64,000 nt of DNA. Origin: Oegoconia quadripuncta (Eukaryota; Arthropoda; Insecta; Lepidoptera; Autostichidae). Position numbers and translations under genes: made by a program. Positions within the stretch are counted from its first letter, which is position 1, and every line of letters begins with the position of its first letter. The stretch lies in the NCBI GenBank assembly GCA_949316235.1, contig OX438757.1:12952657-13016656 (forward strand), given 5' to 3'. Positions 37,201 through 46,860 of the stretch are shown here, piece after piece. The notes beneath the pieces were generated by a model. The model made no database searches and had not been told where the DNA came from. It saw only the letters and a list, made by a program, of their open reading frames with translations.

Positions 37201-37707
37201 GTACATCACACTCATACAGTACAGTGTACAGTAGTACAGAAGCATACATATACCGGTACCGGTACATATTAAGTAAGTAATAGAAGTTATTGGCATAGGT
37301 ACTTTAATTTTTTTTTCTAATCCATCATTGACCCACGCGGCGGCCGGAGATTGATATTTGCAACTGGCGGGATTCGTAGGGTTCCTATCATGCGAAATTT
37401 ATTTGGAACACATATTTTATCCAAGTTTTTTTATTTAATTAATTTAATTATGTGGAATAAGCTCCCAACGCGAACGTCAAATGACAGCGTATTAATAGTA
37501 GTTTACTTTGAGTGAAAAAAAAAATTAACTACCTATGCTAATAACTTCTATTTCACTTACCTAATATGCCCCATTTTTTCCTTACGGTAAAAAAAAACAT
37601 CCGGTATAATTTAGTGGTTTTCCAATGAAAAAAACGGTGATTTAAGAGCTCACTAGGGAACTTGCAATATTTCTTTAGCAACACTGATACGGGGTGGTGG
37701 GTGTTCC

Positions 37708-37965
37708 GTGGCGTTTTGTACGTCAAACCAGTCAAGTGCCAATCAATTCTTTGGTTTTGGCAACTCTTCGCATTTTACCAGTGTCAAGGTGGGTCAAGAG
37801 GGTGACATAGAAGTAAGAGATATTAAAGACGACTGTTTCAATTCGCACGGCCAATTGAAGTTGACGAGAGTCGGTGTCCGGTTTTGTGCCGACTCAATTC
37901 AACACCTCAGTTATTTCCGTTCGTCCGCAAAGTGGCCGCTGACGACTGTCTGTCGGTTACGTTAG
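37708..37965 (+). other. unassigned open frame of 85 codons
   Basis: A frame starting MAFCTSNQSSANQFFGFGNS runs without interruption in a region with more balanced base composition than its surroundings. No domain is recognised. It lies in Cert intron 6, on the opposite strand, about 290 bp from exon 6. It may be a retroelement piece or chance. Confidence 0.2.
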
Positions 37966-38254
37966 TGAGTGTTCACTGGTATGTTCTATGCTTTTCTGCG
38001 ACATACCGCCGACAAAAATCGGATCGGGTCGGAGCAAATATGCTGCTCCAATTTTTGTAGGATCAATTTTTTATTTCTTTATACATATATTGTCGGTCCG
38101 ATTAAAACCGGTCGTCTGCGCTATTGCTTAGACCTATGCCTAAGCATCGCTACATTGACATGCAGTGAAGATTGGTTTATTTTAGCGGCAATAAACTCGC
38201 TCGTATGTCCCTAGTATTAGTAACATATTTATAATAAAAGATAATATGACTTAC

Positions 38255-38315
38255 CTCATGATCAGGTCCCGGTTTGGATGAAAGCCTCACTTCTGTCAAT
38301 TGGTTTTTCAGCGCC
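38255..38315 (-). CDS. Cert: Cert exon 6
   Basis: This small 61-nt exon begins after a TTGTTTCAG acceptor with one base completing a Met codon and ends CATGAG followed by a GTAAGT donor at phase 0. It encodes ALKNQLTEVRLSSKPGPDHE, matching [21 protein letters not shown] of vertebrate CERT. It is the end of the middle coiled region, leading directly to the FFAT motif in exon 7, which begins 31.3 kb further on. Confidence 0.94.
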
Positions 38316-38372
38316 CTGAAACAATACGAAAATATGTAAAATGCAGTATGACAAAGACAACGAACGCAATCG

Positions 38373-38560
38373 ATAATATTATAAATGCGGAAGTAACTCT
38401 GTCTATTTGTTACCTTTTAACGACTAAGGCTCTGAACTTTTCATATTGAAATTTGGCAGAAATACCTGGAGAAAATCATAGCCTACTATAAGATAAGTTA
38501 TTTTATACGAGATAAGTAATAGAGATAAATAAAGGGACAGCACGCGGGCGCAGCCGCAGG
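38373..38560 (-). repeat. Helitron/Lep1-like short repeat
   Basis: The text 'aatattataaatgcggaagt', 'aactctgtctatttgttacc', 'atattgaaatttggcaga' and 'gacagcacgcgggcgcagcc' is the reverse orientation of the same common repeat, 60 bp from Cert exon 6. Confidence 0.6.
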
Positions 38561-39399
38561 CGTCAAGTTAGTGACCTAATAATTATGGCACCTCAACAAA
38601 CATGATCTCTATCCTCTCGCTTTTGGATAAAATCTAACTAATGATTTATACATCATAAAAACTTTTTACAAATATAGTTCGTAAATCAACAACCTGTTTA
38701 AAATTATGGGGGAACAGAAACATATTCAGTATTGAAAATTTAAAGATACTATAAAACAGAAACTTATTAAGAAAGCATATTATAAAATATCAGACAATTT
38801 AGATAACAATAATCACTGGATATAACCAACTCATTCAATGGCAGGCTTACAAATTAGATAGAATTACAACAAATTTCTGCCTTTTTGTATTATAAAAATA
38901 AATATATAATAAACAAATAAATAAATGATTGATGATTGATTGATTGATAAAAATCTGTTTTTAAAACATCAACCCCTCGAGTTTCTTGCTTGTTCTTCTC
39001 GGGGGAAATTGTGTTATGAACAAGCAGTATCTTAGAAAATGTAAAAATCTGACTATTTTAAGTGTACCCTGTACCTACACCAAATAAAATATTTTTGACT
39101 TTAACACATACGCATTTAGTGGCCAAATACATTACTCTCCTTTCGGGCTCGTCCGCAGTCGGTTAATAATAAGTAGCAGTTCATTGCATAGTTAATGAAC
39201 AATAAATTATAAACAGTTAACTAATAACTCCGCGGGCTGTCGCAATGCAATGTTGCATGAGAGTCAAAAGTCAAGTCAAAAATGCTTTATTTTGTTGATG
39301 CACAGGGTACACTTAAAGCAGCGAGTGTAGAACCGAGCGTCGTTTAAAGGACGACATTCTAAAGTCTGATTTTTAGTTAGTCTTTCCTGAATTTTACAA

Positions 39400-39520
39400 C
39401 CTTGGGATCTTCAAGAGCAGGGTGAATAGGCATCTACTGAGATCGCGAGCCTCATCTTCGGCCACATCGTCACTTCCCATCAGTTGAGATTGTGGTCAAA
39501 CGCGTATAATCATAAAAAAA
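39400..39520 (+). repeat. interspersed repeat, family C copy 2
   Basis: The text 'ttcaagagcagggtgaatag', 'gcatctactgagatcgcgag', 'cctcatcttcggccacatcg', 'tcacttcccatcagttgaga' and 'ttgtggtcaaacgcgta' ends in an A-run. A shorter copy is at 41820-41920. Confidence 0.65.
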
Positions 39521-39689
39521 ACAGAGCATTCCGAAGTTTCGTGATGCGACCAGGGTAATAAACTGGTCCCACCATAAGGAATAACAATTTACTAGATTTA
39601 CAATTTAAGGCAACACGATGTATCCGTCGACGAACGAATACTACAGCTTTTTGATGAGGACCGGTTATTTTTACGCATATTTTAATTGT

Positions 39690-40123
39690 TTCAGGTCTGG
39701 AGGATAACGACTTTAATAGACGCATCCAGTTTTGTCGTTTTTTACTACACACCGACGTGGACAACGAAAATGTTTTATGAAGTATTTTGTGGACGGCTGA
39801 TTCCAAATTTACAACAGAGGGTATTCTCAATTTGCATAATCTTCATCAATGGGCACCAAGAGATAGAACTCCACGCGGTAAGAGGCCGAAACCTTATCAA
39901 AGAAGATTTAGTGTGAATGTTTGGGCAAGTGTAATTGGTGACCAATCGGTCGGGCCGCACATTTTGCCTGACAATTTGAATGGTGACAATTATCTTAGAT
40001 TTTTCCAAAAGACCTGCCCGAATTAGTTAGCGAATTGTCAATTTTCCAAGGAGATAGCCCCATAGTCTTTCAACAAGACGGTTGTCCAGCACACAGTGAA
40101 AACGTCTTTGCCTCGTGACACTT
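39690..40123 (+). pseudogene. relic transposase, Tc1/mariner superfamily (DUF4817-type)
   Basis: Pieces in different frames read LEDNDFNRRIQFCRF, then WTADSKFTTEGILNLHN, RRFSVNVWASVIGD and GPHILPDNLNGDNYLRF. After a stop and a frameshift comes FQQDGCPAHS. This order matches the DDE domain of insect transposases of the DUF4817 type: the first catalytic block WTDES is altered to WTADS, and the FQQDG.PAH block is kept. The last catalytic block is lost. It is distant from the intact transposase at 55.7 kb. The decayed exon 5 copy begins 37 bp further on. Confidence 0.82.
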
Positions 40124-40159
40124 AATAACCCCCTTTCGGCTTAGTGCGCCCCCTTTCCT

Positions 40160-40282
40160 ACTAACATTGTAAAGGTCCTACAATCTGTCATGCCTCCTCT
40201 TAACGCCTGCGCAGTAGCTACATGCAATGCTGCAGAGCGGCGAGAATTGCACCGTGCGTCTCGGTCGGAACGACGCACTTAT
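40160..40282 (-). pseudogene. decayed partial copy of Cert exon 5
   Basis: On the minus strand this matches the 3' part of exon 5 together with its GTTAGT splice donor, at roughly 75-80% identity. It lies 1.34 kb beyond the true exon on its 3' side. Shared blocks include gcctgcgcag, ggtcgg..aacgacgcact and gagcggcgag. The copy has a 2-bp insertion and in-frame TAG, TAA and TGA stops (LQHCM-stop where exon 5 has LQHCTELL), and its match fades before the acceptor. It cannot encode protein. Because the donor is included, it came from genomic DNA. Confidence 0.78.
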
Positions 40283-40336
40283 TAATATAAGTCATCACTT
40301 AAGGCTCCTTCCCTGCCAATATTTTAAATATATAAA

Positions 40337-40819
40337 CCCGACAAACTTTGGCAATTGCACGTACATGACAATAAAATAATATATTCATTAAAAAAACTAG
40401 CCTTAAAAATTTAGTTTCCGAGAAAACAAATTAAATGTAATTGCAAATGAACATACAAATTAACAGACTTACTTCATTTCGATTGTACCTTGATTTATCA
40501 ATGAGAAAAAAAAGGCAACGTTCATATGGAATACGCCAAACGGGGTGGCGGGGCATAGGGCGCAACCAATCACAGCAAGTCGCGGCGGCGCCAGGGCAAG
40601 CGCCGGCGGCGAGCGGCGAGTGGTCGCCTTTCGGCATCTTCAAAGATACCGCGACACGTGTTTGTGTGTTATGGTAAAGTACTTAGAGCGCGCGGCTATT
40701 AAGGTCCAACTCACAAAATTTACATTTCTAAATTTTCTTTTTTGAATAAAAATATGTTAACTTTAATGTTTATAATGTAATAGTACATTCTATACATACA
40801 CTCTACAACGTTTGTCGGG
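40337..40819. mobile_element. short element with CCCGACAAAC termini and TTAA flank
   Basis: The ends are inverted repeats: CCCGACAAACTTTG at 40337-40350, and the complement of CCCGACAAACGTTG at 40806-40819. TTAA follows on the right; on the left the matching tetramer is degenerate (TAAA). The interior has a GC-rich core (about 40540-40640, gcgccggcggcgagcggcga). TTAA targets and CCC termini suggest a non-autonomous piggyBac-like element, but this is a guess from 483 bp. Confidence 0.5.
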
Positions 40820-41181
40820 TTAATTTTGTTAGACCTTATATAAGCGGAGCGGCGAACACGGTAGAAACTAGCGCCCTAAAGATGAATTGTTGTTTATAAA
40901 AACTAAAATTGACTTGCAAGAAGTTATAAAACCAAGTCATTCAATAATATTTTGCGAGGAAGTTTATAAATAAGAACTGCCCCTGTAATATGATTACAAC
41001 TAAATAAAATGCGGGAAACTTACATCTTTTTTTTTCCAATTCTGTAAATTAAAATAAATTTTGTGCAATACCGCATCACTCCTCATATCTTGTAGTTTTG
41101 TCAGTCAATAAAATGCCATAGTTAACGAAAGAACTGGCTACAATGTTTGATAGCCTTGATCGCAACTGCGTCCGACGTCAT

Positions 41182-41460
41182 TATATCATCAATCCGTAAA
41201 CATCCCACTGCAGGGATCCCTCATATTGAGGGAGTATATGCGGGTTGGGGACTTCACATGCCTTGGATTTTTTTTTAATTTCGCAGGCATGTGGGTTTCC
41301 TCACGATGTTTTCCTTCACCGTTTAAGAGCAGTCCGATAAATGCACATAAATAATTAAATTAAAAACTCATTTGTACATGGCCTGCCTAGGTATTCAACC
41401 TGGATTTCCCAAAATGGGAGACTGTGTCTCCTCAACTGAGCCACCGACGCTCTATCTGAG
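41182..41460 (-). mobile_element. tRNA-derived SINE, family A copy 2
   Basis: This is the reverse of copy 1: 'catcccactgcagggat', 'tttcctcacgatgttttcct', 'tcaccgtttaagagcagtcc' and 'tgagccaccgacgc'. It is flanked by an exact 11-bp target duplication TCCGACGTCAT (41171-41181 and 41461-41471). It ends only 35 bp from the exon 5 splice donor, in the same orientation as the Cert gene. Confidence 0.9.
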
Positions 41461-41501
41461 TCCGACGTCATAGTTATATCTGATTACTGTAAAATACTAA
41501 C

Positions 41502-41652
41502 ATATAAAGCTCCTCCGCCTGTCGCGCCTGCTTCTCGCGCCTGCGCAGGAGCTCCGTACAGTGCTGTAGAGTGGCGAGTGTAGCGCCGCATGTCGCTCGG
41601 AACGACGCACTAGTCGCACGGACTTCGCCCGAATGCAGTCTTAGGTCATTGC
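41502..41652 (-). CDS. Cert: Cert exon 5
   Basis: This exon begins after TTTTCCAG with two bases completing a Gly codon and ends CTTTATAT followed by a GTTAGT donor (phase 2); 151 nt. It encodes NDLRLHSGEVRATSASFRAT, then CGATLATLQHCTELLRRREK and QARQAEELYM (last codon split). This matches the middle region of CERT, where vertebrates have [20 protein letters not shown] and a charged helix. The exon is GC-rich. A decayed copy of its 3' half lies at 40160-40282. Confidence 0.95.
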
Positions 41653-41819
41653 CTGGAAAAGGAATAATGAAATTGTAATGATACTCGGCAGTTCAAATCT
41701 GCATGATTGGATTGCTAGCGCAGCCAGTTACCACCATTTTGGCGTGATTGGAAACGGCGGTAGCTGGCCTGGAAAGCGATTCTCCGTTCATGTGAGATAT
41801 CTCTAATTCGAGATAATCT

Positions 41820-41920
41820 CTAGCGAAACATGCTTCGTGCTTCATCTTCGGCCACATCGTCACTTCCCATCGGGTGAGATTGTGGTCAAATGCGTATCCA
41901 GTTAATCATAAAAAAAAAAA
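41820..41920 (+). repeat. interspersed repeat, family C copy 3
   Basis: The text 'gcttcatcttcggccacatc', 'gtcacttcccatcgggtgag' and 'attgtggtcaaatgcgtatc' ends in an A-run. It lies 170 bp upstream of exon 5. Confidence 0.6.
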
Positions 41921-43132
41921 TGTGAAATAAACGTATTCTCAGTGTCAATAGCATCAAAATGTCGAGAATTTTTTAGGTTTGATTTTTTGATTTTGATTAA
42001 GTTCCCTTTTCTCGATTGTGTTAAATCATAATCGAGCTAAACCAATTCAGTATTAATTTAGTTTTTAAAATGTAAAAATATAAAAAAAAATAACGCCATT
42101 TATGTACTGTAACATAATATTTTTAATCGAGACGTCACCGGAAACAGATTCATAAAGGGAAAAAAATATTTAATCAAATAAATCCACCTAAAACGTAACG
42201 TCATTTAATATCTACATCAAGTCACTTCGCAAATTTAATTATATTTTATCATTTAAACTATTTATTAGTATAATATGTAGGTTGTAATAAACTGTGATAA
42301 TATTAATTTGTAATGGCTACCAAAAGGCAGTAGGTACCTACTTGATACCTCGGTACAAAAGTGGAGATTGGTGAAATTATTAGAAGCCGCGAAGATTAAC
42401 TGTCATGGATTTGTATATAAATATTCATGTCTTGAGCTATTTCACTGTTTAAACATACCGGCAATGTATCTCAAATAAACTACAATGTTTAGTTGACATA
42501 CAATAAGGTTACAAACTGCCCTTTTCTCTCGCTAAATATTGTTAATAAAAATAATAGTGGGTCCGGGCTGTTTTCAATTGAAGGCAGACGTTAAGTCAAG
42601 GCGATGGCCTACAGAGACTGATTGAAACACTGACTGTCAGGACTTGCCACTAATCCCAATGAGAGGAGACTGTAAAAACTTGTGATTGATGACCTAATGA
42701 AATTCTAATCTTAAATAGAGCGATAACCGCAGACCAATTACCCCTTGGTCTGTGGCCATAACGGTGCCATGAATAGAATCAACCCAATTGGATTTATTAT
42801 TGAACATAAACCATTCATTGGCCGCAGTGTTTTTGGTGCTAGGCTCATACAATCTGTTATGATAGGTAGAGAGATAAAGCCTTTCCTTTATCTCCAGTCC
42901 CTATCACGAACAAGCTCGCCCAGCGTTGCGATTAAGGCAAATCCTTCCACGAAAGTCGATGCAAATAGTCATTTCCAGCAGTGGACTTACATCTACCTAC
43001 ACCGTGTATCTGAGGACAGTTCATTCAGAACATGAGATATGGTGAAAACGGATTCTGAACATTTTCAAAAATGACGCATCAGCAGTCTTAACATGCCAAA
43101 CGAAGGGGGTATCTGGTGTGCCATCCAGTGTA

Positions 43133-44451
43133 CTACTCTGTGTAAAAAGTATCGGGAATATGTCAATAAAAAGACCCGCGTAAAAGAGGTCGTTCTAATT
43201 TTTTTACTGCATGTTGGTAGCACTGTACTGATTTAGCGCGCAAAATTTGAGCGGGATCTGTCATTTAATTTGTTTTAAACTACACTTTTTGTTGGTCATA
43301 GTTTTGAGTCCTCGGCGATTTTTACAATGGAAAATATTGTTGAACAAAGAGTGTGCCTTAAATTTTGTGTTTCAAATGATATTTCATGTGGTGAATCACT
43401 AAAAATGTTGCGAAATACCTACGGCGAATCGTGTATATCGAAAACAAGGGCTTATGAATGGTATAAGGCTTTTAAAGAAGGCCGAGAAGTAGTAGTAGAC
43501 TTGCCTCGTTCTGGTAGACCTTCAACCGCTACGACCAAAGAAAACATCGACAGAATCAAGAAGCTAGTGCTCGAAAATCGACGTATGAGTCTGAGAGAGT
43601 TGGCTAGTGAGGTGAACATATCTTTTAAGTCCGTCCACAACATTCTCATTGACATTTTAGGCATGAAACGCGTCGCCGCTCGACTAGTTCCAAAAGAGCT
43701 CAATTTTGTTCAAAAAGCGCAGCGAAAGCAGGTCGCTGAAGACATGGTTTCCCGAGCTTCTACGGATCCGACCTTTATGAAACGTATAATAACTGGCGAC
43801 GAGACATGGGTTTATGAGTACGACATGCAAACAAGCCAACAGTCTTCAGAATGGCGTCTCGAAAACGAGCCGAAACCCAAAAAACCGCGGCAAAGTCGCT
43901 CCAAAATCAAGGTGATGCTGACAGTTTTTTTTGACTACCGTGGTGTGGTTCACTCCGAATTCCTTCCAGAGGGAGAAACAGTGAATAAAGAATATTATTT
44001 AGGCGTCATGAAGCGTTTGCGTGAGAGTATGCGCCGAAAACGTCCAGATTTGTGGCAACACAACTCATGGATGCTGCACCATGATAATGCACCATCACAC
44101 ACAGCCATTATAGTGAAAGAGTTTTTAGCGAAAAATTCAACAATAGTTCTCGACCAAGCACCGTATTCACCTGATATGGCTCCGTCTGACTTTTTTTTAT
44201 TTCCCAAGTTAAAATTACCACTTCGAGGAAAACGTTTTGAGTCGATAGAAGCCATAAAAGAAATTTCGCTGAATGAGCTAAAGGCCATACCGCAAATAGC
44301 CTATGAAAAATGTATGGAAGACTGGGTGAAGCGGTGGAGATGTTGTATTGCAAGCGATGGGGCCTACTTTGAAGGCGATAAAATAAATTTAGATGAATAA
44401 TTTGTATTTTTTGTTTTATTGACAAATTCCCGATACTTAGTACACTGAATG
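43133..44451 (+). mobile_element. mariner transposon, apparently intact
   Basis: This element of about 1.32 kb is bounded by TA on both sides (43131-43132 and 44452-44453) and by inverted repeats of about 37 bp. The inner parts agree best: aagtatcgggaatatgtcaa at the left, and the complement of aagtatcgggaatttgtcaa at the right. It holds one uninterrupted transposase gene. It lies in Cert intron 4, on the opposite strand. The outer few bases of the two ends differ, so the exact borders are uncertain by a few bases. Confidence 0.9.
43327..44400 (+). CDS. mariner transposase
   Basis: This is an open frame of 357 codons, about the usual mariner length (near 345-360). The N-terminal half is a paired helix-turn-helix DNA-binding region: ISCGESLKMLRNTYGESCIS, YEWYKAFKEGRE and the linker SGRPSTATT. 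Next comes the signature VPKELNFVQKAQR, corresponding to the WVPHEL-type motif. The catalytic triad is visible: TGDETWVYEYD (first Asp), HHDNAPSHTA (second Asp), and YSPDMAPSDFFLFPKLK (third Asp), with 34 residues between the second and third Asp, the classic mariner DD34D spacing. No stops or frameshifts are seen, so the protein may be functional. It cuts and pastes its own element at TA sites. The subfamily was not determined. Confidence 0.95.
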   Translation: MENIVEQRVCLKFCVSNDISCGESLKMLRNTYGESCISKTRAYEWYKAFKEGREVVVDLPRSGRPSTATTKENIDRIKKLVLENRRMSLRELASEVNISFKSVHNILIDILGMKRVAARLVPKELNFVQKAQRKQVAEDMVSRASTDPTFMKRIITGDETWVYEYDMQTSQQSSEWRLENEPKPKKPRQSRSKIKVMLTVFFDYRGVVHSEFLPEGETVNKEYYLGVMKRLRESMRRKRPDLWQHNSWMLHHDNAPSHTAIIVKEFLAKNSTIVLDQAPYSPDMAPSDFFLFPKLKLPLRGKRFESIEAIKEISLNELKAIPQIAYEKCMEDWVKRWRCCIASDGAYFEGDKINLDE

Positions 44452-44814
44452 TATAACTTTCTTTTTTTTCTTTGTCAAATCATGAATTCTATAAATATTC
44501 ATTTAAAAAGAGCAACCCCTGAGTTTCTTGCTCGTTATTATCTGGGGAGTCTGCCTTGTGAATGAGCGATAACTTGTATGTCATTACAATTTAAAAAGTT
44601 TTTCTTATAACTTATAAAATAAAACTTTAAATTTAATTGTAATTAAGTATTTCCAAAATTTGTAAACGGATATGAAAACTAGAACAGATTATCTTGAAAC
44701 CCTTTTTTATTAAAGGAGATACGGGACTCCAAAGTCTAAGCTTTTTTTCTTTTATATTCATCACAGCTATATAAATGAGCAATTATAGTTTTTTTTACAC
44801 AACGGATTATCACT

Positions 44815-45095
44815 TGTCCTCGATCACATCTGATGTTAAGTGAAAATGAGACCGAAGGTGGAAACGCACTGAACCGGACATCCCATCTTAATTGGAGGAC
44901 TGGCTATCCTATCTCTGACAACCGGAACACAACAATGCTATTAACATTGCTGCTTGGCGGCAGATTTAGATAAGAAGGTGGTAGCTAGCCAGGCAGCCAT
45001 TTAAAATGCCCTACCACCAACCAAACCGAGTACTAAACTTGTACCCCGCTGGGGATCTTAAGCCCTATGTTGTTCACATTGCGCCACCGACGCGG
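44815..45095 (-). mobile_element. tRNA-derived SINE, family B copy 3
   Basis: This is inverted relative to copies 1 and 2: 'cacatctgatgttaagtgaa', 'gacaaccggaacacaacaat', 'aggtggtagctagccaggca' and 'accaaccaaaccgagtacta'. The tRNA-like head at the right end is decayed (box B region reads ctggggatcttaagcc). It lies 160 bp from Cert exon 4. Confidence 0.75.
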
Positions 45096-45254
45096 TTTAG
45101 TATAAATAGTAAGATAGTTGCGGGGAGCGGGAAATTTTTTACCGATTTTAAAGTTGCTTCCAAAATAAAATTTGATTTCGTGATCTGAACCACCTGACAC
45201 ATACTCAGACACGGTAGTAAGCTGTTGATGTGACAGTGTGAACGGAGGACTTAC

Positions 45255-45425
45255 CGTCAGCCAGTTCTACGGCATCAATGGCTTCGTTGGTCTCGTCATT
45301 GATCTGCGGGTAGGACGCGACGCACATGTCGAAGTACTGCTGCAGTTGTAACGCCTGCTTCGACAGAAGCTCGTGGTAGGTGTCGAGCTCGGCGATCTTC
45401 TCTGTGAGTCGTCGAGCAGTACGAC
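45255..45425 (-). CDS. Cert: Cert exon 4 (coiled middle region)
   Basis: This exon begins after TTCCGCAG with two bases completing a Gly codon and ends GCTGACG followed by a GTAAGT donor (phase 1); 171 nt. It encodes RTARRLTEKIAELDTYHELL, then SKQALQLQQYFDMCVASYPQ and INDETNEAIDAVELAD. It corresponds to [20 protein letters not shown] and the following helix in vertebrate CERT. The vertebrate acidic insert before exon 5 is shorter here. An additional small exon in intron 4 cannot be ruled out, although exons 4 and 5 join in frame. Confidence 0.95.
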
Positions 45426-45594
45426 CTGCGGAATAAACAGGTTACGCTAAATACAAGTGGAAGTGGACTCTCCGCCGAATATATTGAAGGCCTGATCCAT
45501 CACAATGTGTTCTGTGATTCAGACAAAGAAGCCGTTTTATGCGTTCTTGTCAGCTTTACGCAGATCATATATATATATATACATTGTATACAAG

Positions 45595-45719
45595 ACTAGC
45601 CTTTCGCCGGCGGCTTCTGCGTGGAATAACAATATCGCGGATATGTTTAATTTGTTTATGCGGCGGGAACTACTCACTTTATCTGGATAAAAAATATTCT
45701 ACGTTTGAATCGAGGGAAT
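45595..45719 (+). repeat. Helitron/Lep1-like repeat, left part (split by insertion)
   Basis: The text 'actagcctttcgccggcggc' and 'ttctgcgtggaataac' is the start of the common repeat. Its right part continues at 47682-47770. The P-like element (45728-47673) split it. Confidence 0.65.
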
Positions 45720-45911
45720 GTTCTACTCACAGATTACCCCCAATAGATACCGCATACAGGGCCTACGGCGCGCGCCACTCATCTATGATTTTGCACTGAT
45801 GTAAATAATTACTTGATTAAGCCACTTCAGTACCGACCAAGTATGGGATCTGTGTGCACGTAATTTTAAATAACTTTCTTACGTATTTTTTGAGCTTTGA
45901 ATTACTGAAAA

Positions 45912-45991
45912 ATGTCAACCTGTGTCGTAAAATGGTGTGGAAAGAACTCGAGGACGTCCAGCTTCAAGAAGGATAACATTACTTTCCATCG
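45912..45991 (+). pseudogene. THAP-domain first exon of P-like transposase
   Basis: The ATG at 45912 opens MSTCVVKWCGKNSRTSSFKK and then DNITFH, with the final codon split at a GTAAGT donor (phase 2). The CxxxxC spacing (CVVKWC) and the conserved F-H before the splice are typical of the start of a THAP C2CH zinc finger, the DNA-binding domain of P-element transposases. The expected next exon, beginning with a Phe-Pro and carrying the CxxH half, is not found within the element. The position relative to the terminus is as in P elements. Confidence 0.8.
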
Positions 45992-46385
45992 GTAAGTAAA
46001 ATTATTATTTATTTTATATTTCGTGGAGATCGAGTTATAATGGACATAAAACGGTTGCAGATGAAAAATTTTAGCTCGCGTTGATGTCTTTCTTGAATGA
46101 TCCCTTTCTCTCATTACTATAATTACTATGTTCATCTCTTTTTGTCATTGGCGCGTGTAACGCTAGTGTAGTAAGTCGGATGGGTCTGATCGCTATCGAT
46201 ATTCTACTTGTAAAATAAATTAAGGCTAGGATGAAAGTGGTCGATCGAAAGTATTTCAAGCTTTTATTTAGTTTCATTCACCTATCCCGGTGGTGTCTGT
46301 CTGTGTTATATAAAATCATACAAGTTACATTTGATACATTTCCTGGTATTCGATTGAGTTAGAACTTGGTATATAGGTACATATA

Positions 46386-46641
46386 CAGCCTGTTTCATAT
46401 CCCCTAATGCCGAAAGGGGATGATTCTACCCATCAATATGAACAACTTTTACTATGGGACCATCGAATTCGCGAAAAAAAAATTAGCTGTTGCATACATT
46501 TTTGTCGAGTAGTTATGAACTTTTTCTATGGAACAGCAGATTTTTTTTCGCGAATTCGAAGTTGGTCCCATAGTAAAAGTTGTTCATATGATGGGTAGAA
46601 TCATCCCCTTTCGGCATTAGGGGGACCTAGGAAACAGGCTG
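46386..46641. mobile_element. foldback MITE at a TA target
   Basis: The ends are CAGCCTGTTTC and its complement GAAACAGGCTG, with TA on each side. Arms of about 90 bp pair (aatgccgaaaggggatgatt, ctacccatca, atgaacaacttttactatgg, cgaattcgcgaaaaaaaa). This is typical of a Tc1/mariner-driven MITE. It is nested in the P-like element. Confidence 0.9.
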
Positions 46642-46690
46642 TAGAATAGAATGTAATCCCAGAATTGTCTCCGTTAATAGACCTCGACAC

Positions 46691-46860
46691 GCCAGCGATT
46701 TGATCTTTGAGGTCACTTTTCGTGTTCATGTATTAATTGTATGATTTTTTTACGCCAATTTTGTTTTGGGTGTTCACGTATTTAATCGAACGTGGTGAAA
46801 ATAAAATCGTACGATTAATACATGAACACGAAAAGTGACCTCAAAGATCAAGTCGCTGGC
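46691..46860. mobile_element. foldback element nested in the P-like relic
   Basis: Arms of about 58 bp face each other: left begins gccagcgatttgatctttga, right ends with its near-perfect complement (tcaaagatcaagtcgctggc). Both contain gaggtcacttttcgtgttca and ttaatacatga words. The loop is about 50 bp. No target duplication is clear. Confidence 0.88.

Larger units (their letters stand above)
6952..38254 (-). other. Cert intron 6 (31.3 kb), summary of unassigned stretches
   Basis: This single intron makes up half of the window. Identified repeats and candidate features inside it are listed separately. In the following stretches I see only AT-rich sequence with short unconvincing frames: 7260-9050, 10810-12110, 14600-17390, 18365-20880 (apart from the 40-bp tandem repeat), 21415-22560, 23765-25955, 26420-27170, 27520-28125, 29340-29985, 30285-33250, 33520-33955, 35220-35790 and 36240-37140. 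Scattered fragments of common lepidopteran repeats are likely there but could not be delimited by eye. Confidence 0.6.

Noticed and set aside
40441..40745. Gly/Ala-rich frames in the GC-rich core near 40.6 kb
   Set aside because: The composition alone explains them, and frames on both strands are equally long; the core belongs to the TTAA-flanked element.
42745..43035. 96-codon frame upstream of the mariner
   Set aside because: No recognised motif and no splice context; left unannotated.
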